Source: Cacajao melanocephalus
Lineage: Eukaryota > Chordata > Mammalia > Primates > Pitheciidae
Assembly: GCA_963573385.1 (NCBI GenBank)
Contig: CAUYLG010071273.1
Location: 50,135 to 114,134, forward strand
Reading direction: 5' to 3'
DNA length: 64,000 nucleotides
The translations under genes were made by a program, and so were the position numbers. A model generated the notes under the pieces. It searched no databases. It saw only the letters and a list, made by a program, of their open reading frames with translations, and was not told the origin of the DNA. This document shows positions 13,942 to 28,143 of this stretch, piece by piece; position 1 is the stretch's first letter, and every line of letters starts with the position of its first letter.

Positions 13942-14379
13942 CCGATTTAAATGAAGGACCTGTGTCCTTTGACTTGAGTAGAAGTTTTGAATTTTTCCTT
14001 TTTCCTTAATACAAATGCTTCATGTTCAAGGAAATGTTACATTTGAATACCTTGGGTCAAATCATAGAAAATCAAATCACAGCTAAAGACGAGATCCTAA
14101 TCCCAAGGCTAGTGCAAATGGCCCAATTTGTACCTGAGAGCAAAAAGCTCTCTCTGTGAAGTTCTGTTTGGCAAAGCAAGCCATACCTTGCTTTGCTTAG
14201 GACAAGCGTTTAAACCTGGACAGTGCTATTTACCTAGGGAGGTCAAACCTTCATAAGTTTCAGATCTCTTTTCTCTGCTATGTCAGAGTCTGGTCTCTCA
14301 TGAGGCTGAATAGAGCTGCCTATTTCACTGTGGCTATTTGAGACAAGCAGAAAAATCAGTTAAGGGAGAATGAGGCACA
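13942..14379. other. Intergenic, nothing recognised
   Basis: No repeat, exon or RNA signal recognised. Confidence 0.4.
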
Positions 14380-14960
14380 AAAGTAAAGATGTCAGTAGCC
14401 CGATAGGTTGTTTTAATTTTATATTTCCAATTACGCAAGTAATATAAGAATATATTCCTAATATAAAAATTCAAATAGTATAGATGATGCCAATCACCTC
14501 CAGTGGCAGCACAGGCCCCCAAAGTTAAATACGGTCATTGGTGTGGCAGTATACTTTCCCCTTTTTTCTTTCTTTTCTTTTTTTTTTTAATTTTATGAGA
14601 TGAGGTCTCACTCAGCTGCCCAGGCTAGAGTGCAGTGGCATGATCATAGCTCACTACAGCTTTGAACTCCTTGGCTCAAGTGATTCTCCTGCCTTAGCCT
14701 CTGGAGTAGCTAGGACTACAGGTGTGCACCACTGTACCCAACTAATTTCCAAGACTTTATATACATGTTTGCATTTACAGAAATATACGTAGCTTTGTAC
14801 TGTTCTGCACACATACTATGTGGCTTATTAACTCCTTAAACAATATGACTTGCTGATGATTTCATCTCTATACATAAATCTTCCTTATTTGTTTAAATGG
14901 CTTTTGTGTGAATTTTCCATGATTTACTTATTCTCCTACTCAGCTATTTCTAACTTTTCA
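14380..14960. repeat. Old LINE 3' UTR fragment
   Basis: 'ttacgcaagtaatataagaa' upstream and 'tactgttctgcacacatact' plus 'actactacaaaccatgctgc' downstream of an Alu piece follow an old L1 3' region. Confidence 0.45.
14572..14742 (-). mobile_element. Partial Alu
   Basis: T run, 'gagatgaggtctcactcagc' to 'gtgtgcaccactgtaccca'. The second arm is missing. Confidence 0.85.
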
Positions 14961-15097
14961 CTACTACAAACCATGCTGCCCTGGATGTCCCTGATATGCC
15001 TTCCTGTACTCCCTCCCAGAAGCACTGAAAATTCAAGATAGCTGGGCTTGTCATATCATTGTCAACACTCATGGGTTTTTGTGGGTTTTTTGTTGTT

Positions 15098-15375
15098 TTT
15101 TTTTTTGAGATGGATTCTCGCTCTTTCACTCATGCTGGAGTGCAGATCTCAGCTCACTGCCATCTCTGCCTTCCGGATTCAAGCAATCCTCTCACCTCAG
15201 CCTTTCGAGTAGCTGGGATTACATACTCGAGCTACCATGCCTGGCTAATTTTCTTATTTTTAGTAGAGATGGGATTTCCCTATGTTGGCCAGGCTGGTCT
15301 TGAACTCCTGATCTCAAATGATTCACCTGTCACAGCCTCTCAAAGTGCTTGGGTTCCAGCACCGTGCTTGGCCAA
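15098..15375 (-). mobile_element. Alu
   Basis: 'gagatggattctcgctcttt' to 'accgtgcttggcc', reverse orientation, immediately followed by another Alu. Confidence 0.92.
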
Positions 15376-15380
15376 CAGTT

Positions 15381-15690
15381 TGTTTTTTTTTTTTTTTTTT
15401 TTTTTTAGAGACGGAGTCTTACTTGGTCTCCCAGGCTGGAATGCAGTGACGTGATCTCTGCTCACTGCAACCTCTGCCTCCGGGTTCTCCTGCCTCAGCC
15501 TCCAGAGTAACTGGTGGGATTACAGGCACATGCCACCATGCCAGCTCATTTTTGTATTTTTAGTAGAGATGGGTTTCACCATGTTGGCCAGGCTGGTCTT
15601 GAACTCCTGACCTCAGGCGATCCGCCTGCCTCAGTCTCCCAAAGGAGGCCAAGTGCTGGGATTACAGGCATGAGCCACATTGCCCAGTGT
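15381..15690 (-). mobile_element. Alu, back-to-back with the previous one
   Basis: A long T run, then 'gagacggagtcttacttggt'. It contains an odd extra 'ggaggcc' before 'aagtgctgggattacaggca'. Confidence 0.93.
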
Positions 15691-15699
15691 GGTTAGCTT

Positions 15700-16440
15700 T
15701 TTTATATTCTACCTTTTTTTGTTTATATATTTACTTATCATTGTGTATAGTGAGTGCCACCTGTAAAATTTATCTTTTTGGAATTTGCAGAAATTTCCTT
15801 TGAGACAAAATTCTAATGATCATTCATTTGCGTTTGAAAAGAAACAAAAAAGTTCTCTTTCAAAAAAAGTTCTCATCAAACCTGTTAATTATGCCACCCA
15901 AATCCTCTACGTCTGTTCTTACCTTCTCCTTGACTTGGTGATTTCTAAGTCGGCAACTATGATTATGGCTTTGTCAATTTTTTCCATTGTATTTCTATTT
16001 GCTTTGCTCCATGTAGTTCCCAGTTATGTTGTTAGGGACATAAAGTTCGTGATTACTGGACTTTTTTGGTGAGCTCTTCCTTTTTATGAGATATCCTTTA
16101 AATTATTTTTGCCTTTAACTCCGTTTTGTTAGATACCAACATTGCTATTCCTGCTTTCGTTTTTGTAGCGTTTGTATGGTCTTTTTCCATCTCTTTATTT
16201 CAACTTTGCTGTGTTGTTTTGGTTTAGGTGTTTCTAACTTCATGTAGCTGGGTTTTAAATTTTTCATTTGCACCATCTGAATATCTGGGTTTAACCCATG
16301 TTTACCTATTTTCCCATCTTATTTTCCACTTACCATGTGAGCAATCTATACAAATAATTGCATGTCGAACACTGTAGCTATCAATCAGATTTCTGTCATG
16401 CTTTTTTGTGTCACTCCCCCAACCCCCTAGGGTAACTTTG
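15700..16440 (-). mobile_element. L1M ORF2 fragment
   Basis: Reverse complement of the end of L1 ORF2, for example 'ttgttagataccaacattgc' and 'ccatctctttatttcaactt'. It contains stops and does not code. Confidence 0.7.
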
Positions 16441-16449
16441 AGTCTTTAC

Positions 16450-16640
16450 TTTTTTTTTCTTTTTCTTTTTTTTTTGAGACAGGATCTCACTCTGTCAGAT
16501 CCTCTCACCTCAGCCTCCGAGTAGCTGGGGCTACAGATATGTGCTACCATGCCTGGCTAATTTTTGTGGGGTTTTTTTTGTAGAGAAGGGATCTCGCCAT
16601 GTTGCCCAGGCTGGTTTCAAACTTCCTGGGCTCAAGAAAT
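16450..16640 (-). mobile_element. Internally deleted Alu
   Basis: 'gagacaggatctcactctgt' jumps to 'cctctcacctcagcctccga'. It ends near 'gggctcaag'. Confidence 0.8.
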
Positions 16641-17009
16641 TATTATTATGTTTTAGATGAAGAGTCAAACATGGCACATAGTAAGTCCCAGGCAAAACTC
16701 TAGAGTGAGTTTTTTTGGTATTTCCTTAGTTTTCTTTTCGGTGCTTTTCTCATCCTTCTAACTGCAACTTCCCATTGCTCTATCTACTCTCCCAGGCCTT
16801 CTCCCCAAACACACGCTTCCACCACACCCATTCGTCTCACAGGTCCCGTGCTCAGCTAGTTTCTCTGCCTCAAAGTATCTGAAACTTATTTGTGAACAAT
16901 TATGAACAAATAAAGGGCTAGTTGGTGGTGACATTTTACTGGAAGGCTCCTGAAGATAAGCAAGACTTAGAGACCCAAAAGAATAAATCTAGGAGGGCCT
17001 TCATCAGCA
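16641..17009. other. Intergenic, nothing recognised
   Basis: No feature recognised. Confidence 0.35.
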
Positions 17010-17215
17010 AGATTGCTGGAGTTTGAGTTCCATTTCTGTCATCTACCAATCAGTATCTCATCTACCCCCTCTATGCCTCAGTCTCCTTGCCTGTAAAATG
17101 AGATAACAAGAGCACCTCCCTCATAAGGCTGTTGAGTTAATATGTGTCAAGAGTCTAGAATCATGGCTAGCACATGGTAGGAGCTCAAGAGATGTCAGCA
17201 CTTACTGTTATCATT
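17010..17215 (+). repeat. MIR SINE
   Basis: 'ctcagtctccttgcctgtaa', 'ataaggctgttgagttaata' and 'agcacatggtaggagctcaa' are in MIR order. Confidence 0.75.
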
Positions 17216-18294
17216 CTAACGGACGTAAAGAAATATTTCTCCATAGGGGTGACTTTGGTAACTTTCTACTCAATCTTTCTGTGATAGATTGAATAGAAAA
17301 GACAACCTGGATGGGCGCACGTTTAAATAAGGAGCTGTTCTTATTCATCTTTGCATAGTGGCTCAGAGTCCACAGCACCTTGGACATAGCGACCACTCAT
17401 TACATGTTGCTAAATGACAAAGGAAAAGAAAAGGCACTAATACCTAGATTTCTAAAGTGATGTAGAAAATAATAGGAGAAGATAAGTTGAAATTTCCTAT
17501 GGCCTTAGGCTACAGTATACCACTGAGCAAAAAGTGCAATAATATACATTTTCTAAAAGTAATACTACAAAGCACAGGCATACATATCAGCCAGATAATA
17601 TCTATATAGCAAGGATGTGCTCAAAAGAGGTGAACTCTCTACTGAAGAGCTGCTTATTTTGCCATTAAAAAAAAAGAGTCCTCTGGCAAAATTTTCTTTA
17701 GCTTCATGAATTTAAACTTGGTCTACATTGTAAGACCTCTTCTCTGAAAACAAATAAAATTGGCTTATATGAGAGGCAAGTTATTTGTTTGGTAAACAAA
17801 GGCATATCCATCTTACAGAAAGATTACATTGTTTTCTTATTTCATCTGTCTGTACAACAAACAATTTTGCTTTATAAGAGTACCAAAAATCTCCAGTTAA
17901 TTGAGTCCTTTATTTTTTTCATTCGCTATAGAATATTGATTTTGCAACATTGAATACAATCCAATATATTCCATTAAAACAAAACTTTTGCTTTATGAAA
18001 GATCAGCAAAAATACTTAAACAAGGAATAACTAGTACATTTATAAAATACATCATAACAATGAAACCAAAGGAACACACACAATAATCTTCATATTTGAC
18101 ATACTGGTTACAGCTGAGGAGAGCTTGCTAAATGCCAGTGTCTTTGGCAAGTGATTCATATATGTAAGCAATAACATTGATCAATATCAACACTCCTGAA
18201 ATGTTCATTCTTTATCAGTTTAACCTAAAATAAATCAACAAGTGTACTGAAATATATTAAGAATGAAATCCAAAATTTGTTGAAAGAGGCAATG
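17216..18294. other. Repeat-poor DNA near the ACADSB 3' end
   Basis: No interspersed repeat recognised. It holds one minus-strand AATAAA (17909-17914) that could end a long ACADSB 3' UTR. Confidence 0.4.
17909..17914 (-). promoter_or_regulatory. ACADSB: Candidate distal poly(A) signal of ACADSB
   Basis: AATAAA on the minus strand about 3.3 kb past the stop codon. I recall that the human mRNA has a multi-kilobase 3' UTR, which would fit a distal site, but I cannot confirm this one. Confidence 0.3.
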
Positions 18295-18480
18295 TTTAAT
18301 ACTAGGAAGAATACTGAATTTGGGGACTAATTCTTGTCCCCACGTATATTTGGATTCTTGTCTTTGTTCCTGGATAATCTTGGGCAAGTAATCTGTGCTA
18401 TGAATCTTTCATTTTTAAAATGAGAGAGTTGGCTGGCTGGTTTTCTAAGGTCTTTCTAGGTTTAACTTTCCATGATTTTA
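18295..18480 (+). repeat. MIR-like SINE
   Basis: 'taatcttgggcaagtaatct' followed by 'ttttaaaatgagagagttgg' and 'aaggtctttctaggttta' fits MIR. Confidence 0.5.
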
Positions 18481-19650
18481 AAATCTTTGACATAGGTTCA
18501 TTTTCGTGTTGTAAAATGAAATCTCTAACAATACTAACTTGGCAGTTGGGTGGAATCCAGTACCGCCCACACACTTCTGTTTAAACAGTTCTTTACCTTC
18601 TGAGCCCCACAACAGGCCAATCGTCAAATTAACAATGATGGCAGGCTTCAGGTGGCTAATGGCTGGTTCTCCACCAGACACAAATGCAAAATAGATAGTT
18701 TTAAAGCTCCTGAAGTCATGGTTATCAAAAGAAAAGCTATAATGGACGAACTACAGGGAAAACCCACAGTACCTTCTTTGGAAAAATGACAAAATAACAT
18801 GTTTTAACATTCACTGGTTCACTAACGGAAGAAGGTAGGTACATATATTAACTATAATACATATTATAATTAATTTTAACTGTTATTTGTGAATATGTAC
18901 AAAATATATATACAAATTAGAACTTGATCAATAAATATAAATTCAAGGTCCAGACGCAAATGGGAAGCTCTCTGATGCTGCTAATTTGAACAAGAGGTTT
19001 ATTGTACTTTCACATGTTTCTAATTCTATGGGAAGAAGTTGGGATTCTGTTTACTAATGTTGGCTTCTGCTCCATTATCTGTAAAGTCCACCTCTTTCAC
19101 ATAATCACAAAAATTAAAGATGTCTGAGGCCACTGTAGGGTATTTAATCCATCTCCTACTCTTATCAGATTACTGTGTTTTTATTTGGAAAGACTGAATG
19201 AGTGGGTTTTCATCATCTCTCCATTTGAAAGTCAAGTAGACTTTATCTCTCTGCATTCAAGGTCCGTGTTTCTTCCTAGTATTTTAATGTCAATTGTAGT
19301 TACACAATTTTGAATATGTAACTCTGATTTGCATTATAGAAATTAGTCCAATTCAATAAACATGAATGTGCAAAGCAAAATTACTCTGGAAATGTCAGTT
19401 TTTTAAAAAAATAAACATTGTCCTTTCATTGAAGTACTAAAATGTTTCTCATTTAACAGTAATGACTACTTTAAACAACTACATGAGCCTTGGAACATTT
19501 TTCATCTCTAACTCGTGTTCCTCTTTCAGAAAATGCCAAAACTTTCATTTCTCTGTTGTCCACTTTCCTCCTGAGGGGACTCAGGAATTGTACCACAGAG
19601 GGGTCTCTTCTGACTGAGAATCCCTAATACTGAAGCAGTGGTATCATGAG
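18481..19650. other. Possible distal 3' UTR, no repeat recognised
   Basis: AT-rich unique sequence. If the distal poly(A) site is used, it is transcribed as ACADSB 3' UTR. Confidence 0.35.
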
Positions 19651-20000
19651 TTATATGGTTTGGCTGTGTCCCCACCGAAATCGCAACTTGAATTGTATCT
19701 CCCAGAATTCCCATGTGTTGTGGGAGGGACTCAGGGGGAGGTAATTGAATTATAGGGTAGGTCCTTCCCACGCTATTCTCGTAATAGTAAGTCTCACGAG
19801 ATCTGATGGATTTATCAGGGGTTTCCACTTTTGCTTATTCTTCGTTTTCTCTTGCCATCACCATGTAAGAAGTGCCTTTTTCACCTCTGCCATGATTTGG
19901 AGGCCTCCCCAGCCATGTGGAACTGTAAGTCCAATTAAACCTCTTTTTCTTCCCAGTCTTAGATATGTCTTTATCAGCAGTGTGAAAACAGACTAATACA
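19651..20000 (+). mobile_element. THE1 solo LTR
   Basis: Nearly the whole THE1 LTR is present: 'tatggtttggctgtgtcccc', 'aagtctcacgagatctgatg', 'ccatgtggaactgtaagtcc' and terminal 'gtgaaaacagactaataca'. It is antisense to ACADSB and lies just beyond the proximal poly(A) candidates. Confidence 0.95.
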
Positions 20001-20012
20001 ACCAGCTATATA

Positions 20013-20037
20013 TTTTATTGCATTTTGCCTGTTTATT
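20013..20037 (-). promoter_or_regulatory. ACADSB: Candidate proximal poly(A) signals of ACADSB
   Basis: Two minus-strand AATAAA hexamers (20013-20018 and 20032-20037) lie about 1.2 kb after the stop codon. Either could give a short 3' UTR isoform. The THE1 LTR follows directly downstream. Confidence 0.35.
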
Positions 20038-20683
20038 ACCTATATTGCAAAACAATAGATTCATTTTGCCTTCTCAAGTATAAAATTATTTTAATATTGA
20101 ATATGCTTTTTCAAACTCTACAGTCCCCTTCTCTCCCTCATTCCTTATGAGATTTTCATATACTTCTTAATGGGTAAGAGCTCTTTCTTTTGAGAATCAC
20201 TGAACCAAAACCCAATTTCTGAATTATTATTCAGGATAAAGTCCAATAACCATGTCTGAAGAAACAGTATTCAATTAAAATACAGAAATTGTCAACTGAA
20301 AAATAGTGCACAGAATCAATATTGCAACAGGGTATTGAATATTTTCTGATTATTAAACAAATTACTTAAACCTTATACTTGAGAACTAGTGCATAGATTT
20401 GTTTTTAAAATGACCTACTGAAACCATCATTAAATGTATCTTTTACATAGGTTAATTATAGTAACAAGTCATATTGCTTTATATTGTTAAAACAATATTT
20501 TCTCCAATTATATGACCCAAAAAATTATAACCTTATTTTCCATTTAAAACCAGAATTTTTAGATTTTTTCAAAATAAATTTTTATCAGTTTTGACCTCAC
20601 TTGCAACTTAGAGTTGAATCTATAAAGTACTGGATAAAAATTTCTTACTATATAACAAATATTTCTCTGACGCCACAAGATTA

Positions 20684-21079
<396 letters not shown>

Positions 21080-21229
21080 TTAACCCCCAGAACCCTGACT
21101 AAGGGCTTCAGTAAAATCCTTCAACACTGTAGAAGTTTACTCTCATACAAGGCACATAGTCCCAACAAGGTACAACAGTTTGAAATTTTACAGTAGTGAC
21201 ACCAGGGAGGGGTCCCACTCTCATGGACA

Positions 21230-21300
21230 TCAGTATTCTGCATTGATGTGCTTTGCAATGGTGTTCAACTGGATGTTGGAAGCTCCTTCATATATCGTAC
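21230..21300 (-). CDS. ACADSB: ACADSB exon 11 (terminal coding exon)
   Basis: The exon completes Gly410 and encodes residues 411-432 followed by TGA (21230-21232). The acceptor is TTTTGCTTAAG. It holds the catalytic base of the family: Glu414, codon 21287-21289, in the context Thr-Ile-Tyr-Glu-Gly-Ala-Ser. This Glu removes the alpha proton of the acyl-CoA. The following Ala-Ser-Asn residues help bind FAD. The C-terminus reads His-Ile-Asn-Ala-Glu-Tyr where I recall Asp in human for the Asn, a conservative change. A 545-bp intron separates it from exon 10. Confidence 0.98.
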
Positions 21301-21840
21301 CTTAAGCAAAAGGAAGCAGAAGGAACAATGAGGAGTTGGCCCGTGGTTAACACAAGAAATAGCTCTATAAACATCACCTCTGTGCTTGCTATAAAATAGT
21401 TACTAGTTACATCACTTGATGTCCCCTGAATATGGTACTATTTCACAGAGTGATTTTGACTAAGAGATGACCATTTTCCATTTGGTTTCTAGATGTCCAG
21501 GATCAGTATTAAACTGACTAAAGTTTAATAAAAAGTTGAAGATTTTGATTCTTCAACAAGTGATGCATAAGCTCAAATTGTTATTTGTGGCAGTTTACTA
21601 AAAAGCCTGTTGAGGCATTTAAAAAGGCAATTTGATATTTTTTAAAAATGTAAATCAATTTTTTTTGAAGGATGAGATAAGGAAAAAAACCCAGTCACAT
21701 AAAGAGAGCCAATACACACATACTGAATAAATTAAAATTGCTTTTGCCTGGGCACCAGCAGTATCAAATTGACAAGTAAAATAGCCAAAACACCTATAGA
21801 GGCAAATAAAACAAAATAAAATGCAAAAATAAAATATCTA

Positions 21841-21945
<105 letters not shown>

Positions 21946-22204
21946 CTACCAAAAGCAAGCACTAATCACACACTGAAACCACTTAATGTACACATAATAA
22001 ATACTTCTGGGGAACATTTTCAGCAACATGGATTCACTGTTAGTGGCGTTGGAAGGACTGAAGTTATTTTATAAACTAGCATTGTCTCTTCCGTCCCATT
22101 CTCCATATCATTTCTGTAAAACATTCTATTAATTCACAAAATCCCCATTTTCTTAAGAAATTAGATCATGGCTCACATAAATCTTCTTGCTGAGAGATAT
22201 CATT

Positions 22205-22370
22205 TATTCAGGAAATGTTTATTGAGAGCCTCCTTTGTATCACAAACTCTGCCAGCCACTTGAGTATACAATACAATGGTGGGGACAGACAGTCACTGCC
22301 CTGTGGGGCCCAGTGGAACCAACCAGCACAGGAACTGATGAACTGCCTGGGGCAAAAGAGCTTGCTAGGA
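22205..22370 (+). repeat. L2-like fragment
   Basis: 'ggaaatgtttattgagagcc' to 'cagtcactgccctgtggggc' resembles the ancient 'ttattgagcacctactgtgt' element family. Confidence 0.4.
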
Positions 22371-22579
22371 AGCTGAGGTGGTAACCATGGCAGAATCGTG
22401 GAGGAAATTATGGTGTAGCTGAGACCTAAAGGACGAGCTAGGGGATATTTCAAGCTGAGGACCAACATGTGGAAAGGCTCTAAGGGGAGAATGAACTCTT
22501 CAACTTCCAGCCCCTGAGACAGCCAGTGGGCTGGGATAGGGGTAAGGTGTGAAAAGAGAATGGAGGGGCGAGAGATCCT

Positions 22580-23075
22580 GCAGAATGGCTCCTCAAGGAT
22601 ATCCATATCCTAGCCCTCGGAGCTGTGAATATGCTGCCTTCCATGGCAATAGGGACTCTGCAGATATGGGTAAGGACGTGAGATGGGGAGATTACCCCAG
22701 ATTATCTGGGTGGCTATAATATAATCACAGGAGTCCTTGTAAGGAAAAGGAGGAGGCAGAAGGGTTAGTCATGGAAGGTGATGGGACCACGGAGACAGGA
22801 AGCAGAGTCTGAGAGAGATCTGAATGTGCCACATTGTTGGTTTTGAAGATGCAGGAAAAGGCTAAGAGTCAAGGAATGTGAGCAGCCCCTAGAAGCTGGA
22901 AACAACTGTCCCCCAGAACTGCAGAAAGGCAGTCCCCCTGACACCTTTGCTGTATTCCAGTGATACCCAATTCAGATTTCTGTCCTCCAGAAGTGAGACA
23001 AAATGGAATTGCATTGTTTTAGGTCACTGACTTTATGGTAATTTGTTACAGCAGCAATTGGAATCTAATATGGAT
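22580..23075 (+). mobile_element. MLT1-class MaLR LTR in intron 9
   Basis: 'ggatatccatatcctagccc', 'cagattatctgggtggctat', 'gagtccttgtaaggaaaagg' and terminal 'gtaatttgttacagcagcaa' follow the MLT1 LTR. It is antisense to ACADSB. Confidence 0.8.
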
Positions 23076-24939
<1,864 letters not shown>

Positions 24940-25560
24940 CTACAGATTCTTCTCTTTCTTTTTCTGAAATATGTGATACACACAACAATTTTGTATGTAC
25001 AAAAAAAGCCAATGCTCCATATATGTAGGCTATGAAGCATAATAGTAAGTTGAACACCCATAAACCTATGTGCAGAGTTAATATCTTCTCTGTGATTTAT
25101 CTTTTCACTTTATGGCATCTTTCAAGGAAAAAACACTTACCAACTTTATCTTTAGGACTAGTCCTTTTTGTGTCTGTTTACAAGAACCTTTCCTACCATG
25201 AGGTTATAAAGATATTCTGTTTTGTCCTAAAATCTTTAAAGTTTTGCTTTTAACATTATGTCTTTACATCTGACATCTATTTTCTGTGTATGATGTGAGG
25301 TAGGAATAGAGTTTCATTATTTTTTCATATAGAAAGAATATTCCCACTCAGTGATCTGTAATGCCATCTCTATCATACATCAGATCTGCATACATGCATG
25401 GGTCTATTACTGGCTTTTCTGTTTTGTTCCATCAGTGAATTTGTCTGTTTCTATACCAGTATCACTGTTCTAGAAATTTGACTCTTTATGTGGAATTCAA
25501 GAGATTCTGATTATTTTTGCAAAATACACTCAGTTCAATTAAACTTACAGTCACTATCCA
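24940..25560 (-). mobile_element. L1M ORF2 fragment in intron 8
   Basis: Reverse complement of L1: 'gtgtatgatgtgaggtagga', 'cactcagtgatctgtaatgc', 'catgcatgggtctattactg' and 'ttctgttttgttccatcagt'. It is sense to ACADSB. Non-coding. Confidence 0.75.
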
Positions 25561-26924
25561 TGCTGTCTATTCCATTTGCCACCTTAAGTACTATGAGAGG
25601 CAGGAAAGTGACTGAGGCATGCCTGCTGCTCTACAAGAACTCACCATTGCTGAATACTTGTTCCCTAACTACATTGTTAACACAAGGCCTGGCATGGAGA
25701 ACATGCTAAATAAAGCTATACTGAATAAACAATTGAAACTAATAAGGATGAATAGGCTGGTCTTTACCCTCAAGGGCCATGTGGTCTGGAGGTCAGAAAG
25801 ATAGGAACGAATGCATGCAAAGCAAACATGAGATAATATAGTTAGAAAAAAACTCTGCTAACTTTAATCAAAGCATTATACAGCTAATAATGTTGATTTT
25901 TAAGATCAAAATTTCTTCTCCTTGATGTGCTTATTTCACATAGCATGCCTCTATCAAAACATCTCATGTACCCCATAAATTTCTGTGGTTCCTTGTATAC
26001 TCAAAAATTAAAAAAAAAAAAAAAATAAATCTAAGTGTTCTTTTAACTATCCATAATAGGCATCTCTAAAGATGTCATTATGATTACACCCGTTGGTATA
26101 CCTGACCCCTTCAATCTTATCTATACGCACGAGAACATAGTTTCTTGTGCATAAAGAAGATCAAAAGCCTCCCTTCAAAACAACCTTTACATTCTGTCTC
26201 TTTCACTGCAATCTTTGTGGTAGCTGGCTCTGAGAAAGTACTCTGGTATAATGAAAATTCGACTAGAAGCCAAGACAAAAAAACCCTCTACTTCTGGCAT
26301 CATATTAGGTGCACGACCTTGGGAACTCAGTCTCCATGTGCTTCAGGTTCCTAGGCATAAGATGAGGATGGCGGCATGAGCGGCAGCAGGCACTGGCCAG
26401 GCCTGCCACGCTCAGTCCTTCTCTTTCTTAAACTGACTGTGCATGTCCACAGCCTAGTATCTCTATATGTGTGCAATCTGAGTGTGCTCATAGGATGCCT
26501 AGTCATTATTATAAACCTGAAGACAATGCAGCATGACAGAGCTGGATTGCACTTGGAGCCTAGAGCTGCTTAAGGGGAGGTTTTGCAATCACGTAAAGTA
26601 ATTATTCTGGAATTTTATGTGGCCTGCCTTCAGCTTGCCTAAAAGGTTTGGTAAGCTGCCACTCCAGGCTGCCCTCACACTGGCAAGACCTCAACAAGGG
26701 CAAGAAGAATACCGTTGCCACCAAGCAATCTCTAGATTGCCTCGGGAGCTCTGAGAAGCTGCGGCACTGGGCCAAACCAATATTACACAAGTGCTTGGCC
26801 GAGTGCACCTCATTTCTATTTAATGCAGCAAACTGTATCTTCCGTGAGACATAGGTGTCAAAAGTGCAGTCCTATAAGGATTACCACATGGTTCTGGTCC
26901 AAACAGAAGTAAATGGTAACAAGT
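25561..26924. other. Intron 8, mostly unrecognised
   Basis: A poly(A) run at 26009-26025, preceded by 'cccataaatttctgtggttc', may be the tail of a small L1 fragment. 26240-26370 is weakly MIR-like. No exon signal. Confidence 0.35.
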
Positions 26925-27125
26925 GCTACCATTTACTGAGCACCTGTTATATCCATGCAATGTGTGAAACACTTTACACATACCTCATTTAAAACAGGTT
27001 AAGTAAGTAGTTATATCCTTATTTTATAGATGAGGCAGTTTAAGGCTAGAATGAGGTCAATTGCCTAAGGCCTAAAGCTAGTAAGTGAAAGAATCAAGAT
27101 CTGAATCCAGGAAGTCTGACTTCAG
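26925..27125 (+). repeat. MIR SINE
   Basis: 'ctaccatttactgagcacct', 'atccttattttatagatgag' and 'gaatcaagatctgaatccag' give the full MIR order. Confidence 0.8.
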
Positions 27126-27371
27126 ACCCCCTACCCTGAGCTTCTGAAGCTGCTCACCAAGATATCCTGAATCACACCGCAGCTGGGCCTCAAGGGCTAC
27201 TGCTCTGCCCTTGGAAAAGATCAAGGCATTCACAAGTACACTCCCTGAGACTTATTCCTTCCTCTGTTACCCTTCTCCCATTAAAATCCCACTGAAGGGA
27301 TTCCCTCCATGGCTTTCAACACAGCCCTTTATTAACAGGAAGCTGGAGTCCAGCGCAGCAGAAAGACCCTA

Positions 27372-27476
<105 letters not shown>

Positions 27477-27954
27477 TTAAAAAAAAAAAAGATCAGAATT
27501 TCTTATTTTGTTACAAGTGTAATGATCCAAGTTGTAAATTCCTTCTAAACATAAATTGAATGTTGGGGTAGGGGAAGAACTAGGGATCCTGAGGTGGTAA
27601 GGTGTGTGTTAATAACACATCTTCACCTACTGCATTTGTAGAACTGAACTTCCAATAATTGGAAGAAAGTGAATATGAGTATATTTAATTCTAGCAGAGG
27701 TAAATCTCCCAGCAAGGCTGTGTTCACAAAACCAGACTACTTTTTAAGAATCTTCTTTAAGCTCTGATTCTCCAGGTATAAAATGAGCCATAAAAGTTTT
27801 GCTCAGAACTGGCCTTGAAGACTATAGAGGAACTCCCTCCAGTTCTAGAAGTAAAATGTGGAAGGTCACTTCTTAACCTTCTACTTTCCTGTCTATTTTG
27901 TATATGATTAGGATTAATAAGAGCTTCAGTGGAAAGGGCATTAGAACATGAGAG

Positions 27955-28143
27955 AGCAGTGTTTCTTAACCGTAGCTGCACCATAGAATCATTTGGGGAA
28001 CTTGATTAAAAAAAATACTGATACCCAGGCCTAATGACTGAATTCAAATCTTGTGAGTACAGTGGGTGGAGGAGTGTGAGCTAAACCTCAACTCTGTAAA
28101 ACTCCTTAGGTGACTTAATACACAGCTAGGGTCAAGAACAACG
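27955..28143. mobile_element. MER20 hAT MITE in intron 7
   Basis: 'agcagtgtttcttaaccgta', 'tagaatcatttggggaactt' and 'tactgatacccaggcctaat' are MER20-like, with both termini near complete. Confidence 0.75.

Noticed and set aside
22208..22606. 132-codon minus-strand open frame in intron 9
   Set aside because: It spans an L2-like fragment and the start of an MLT1 LTR, with no splice or homology support.
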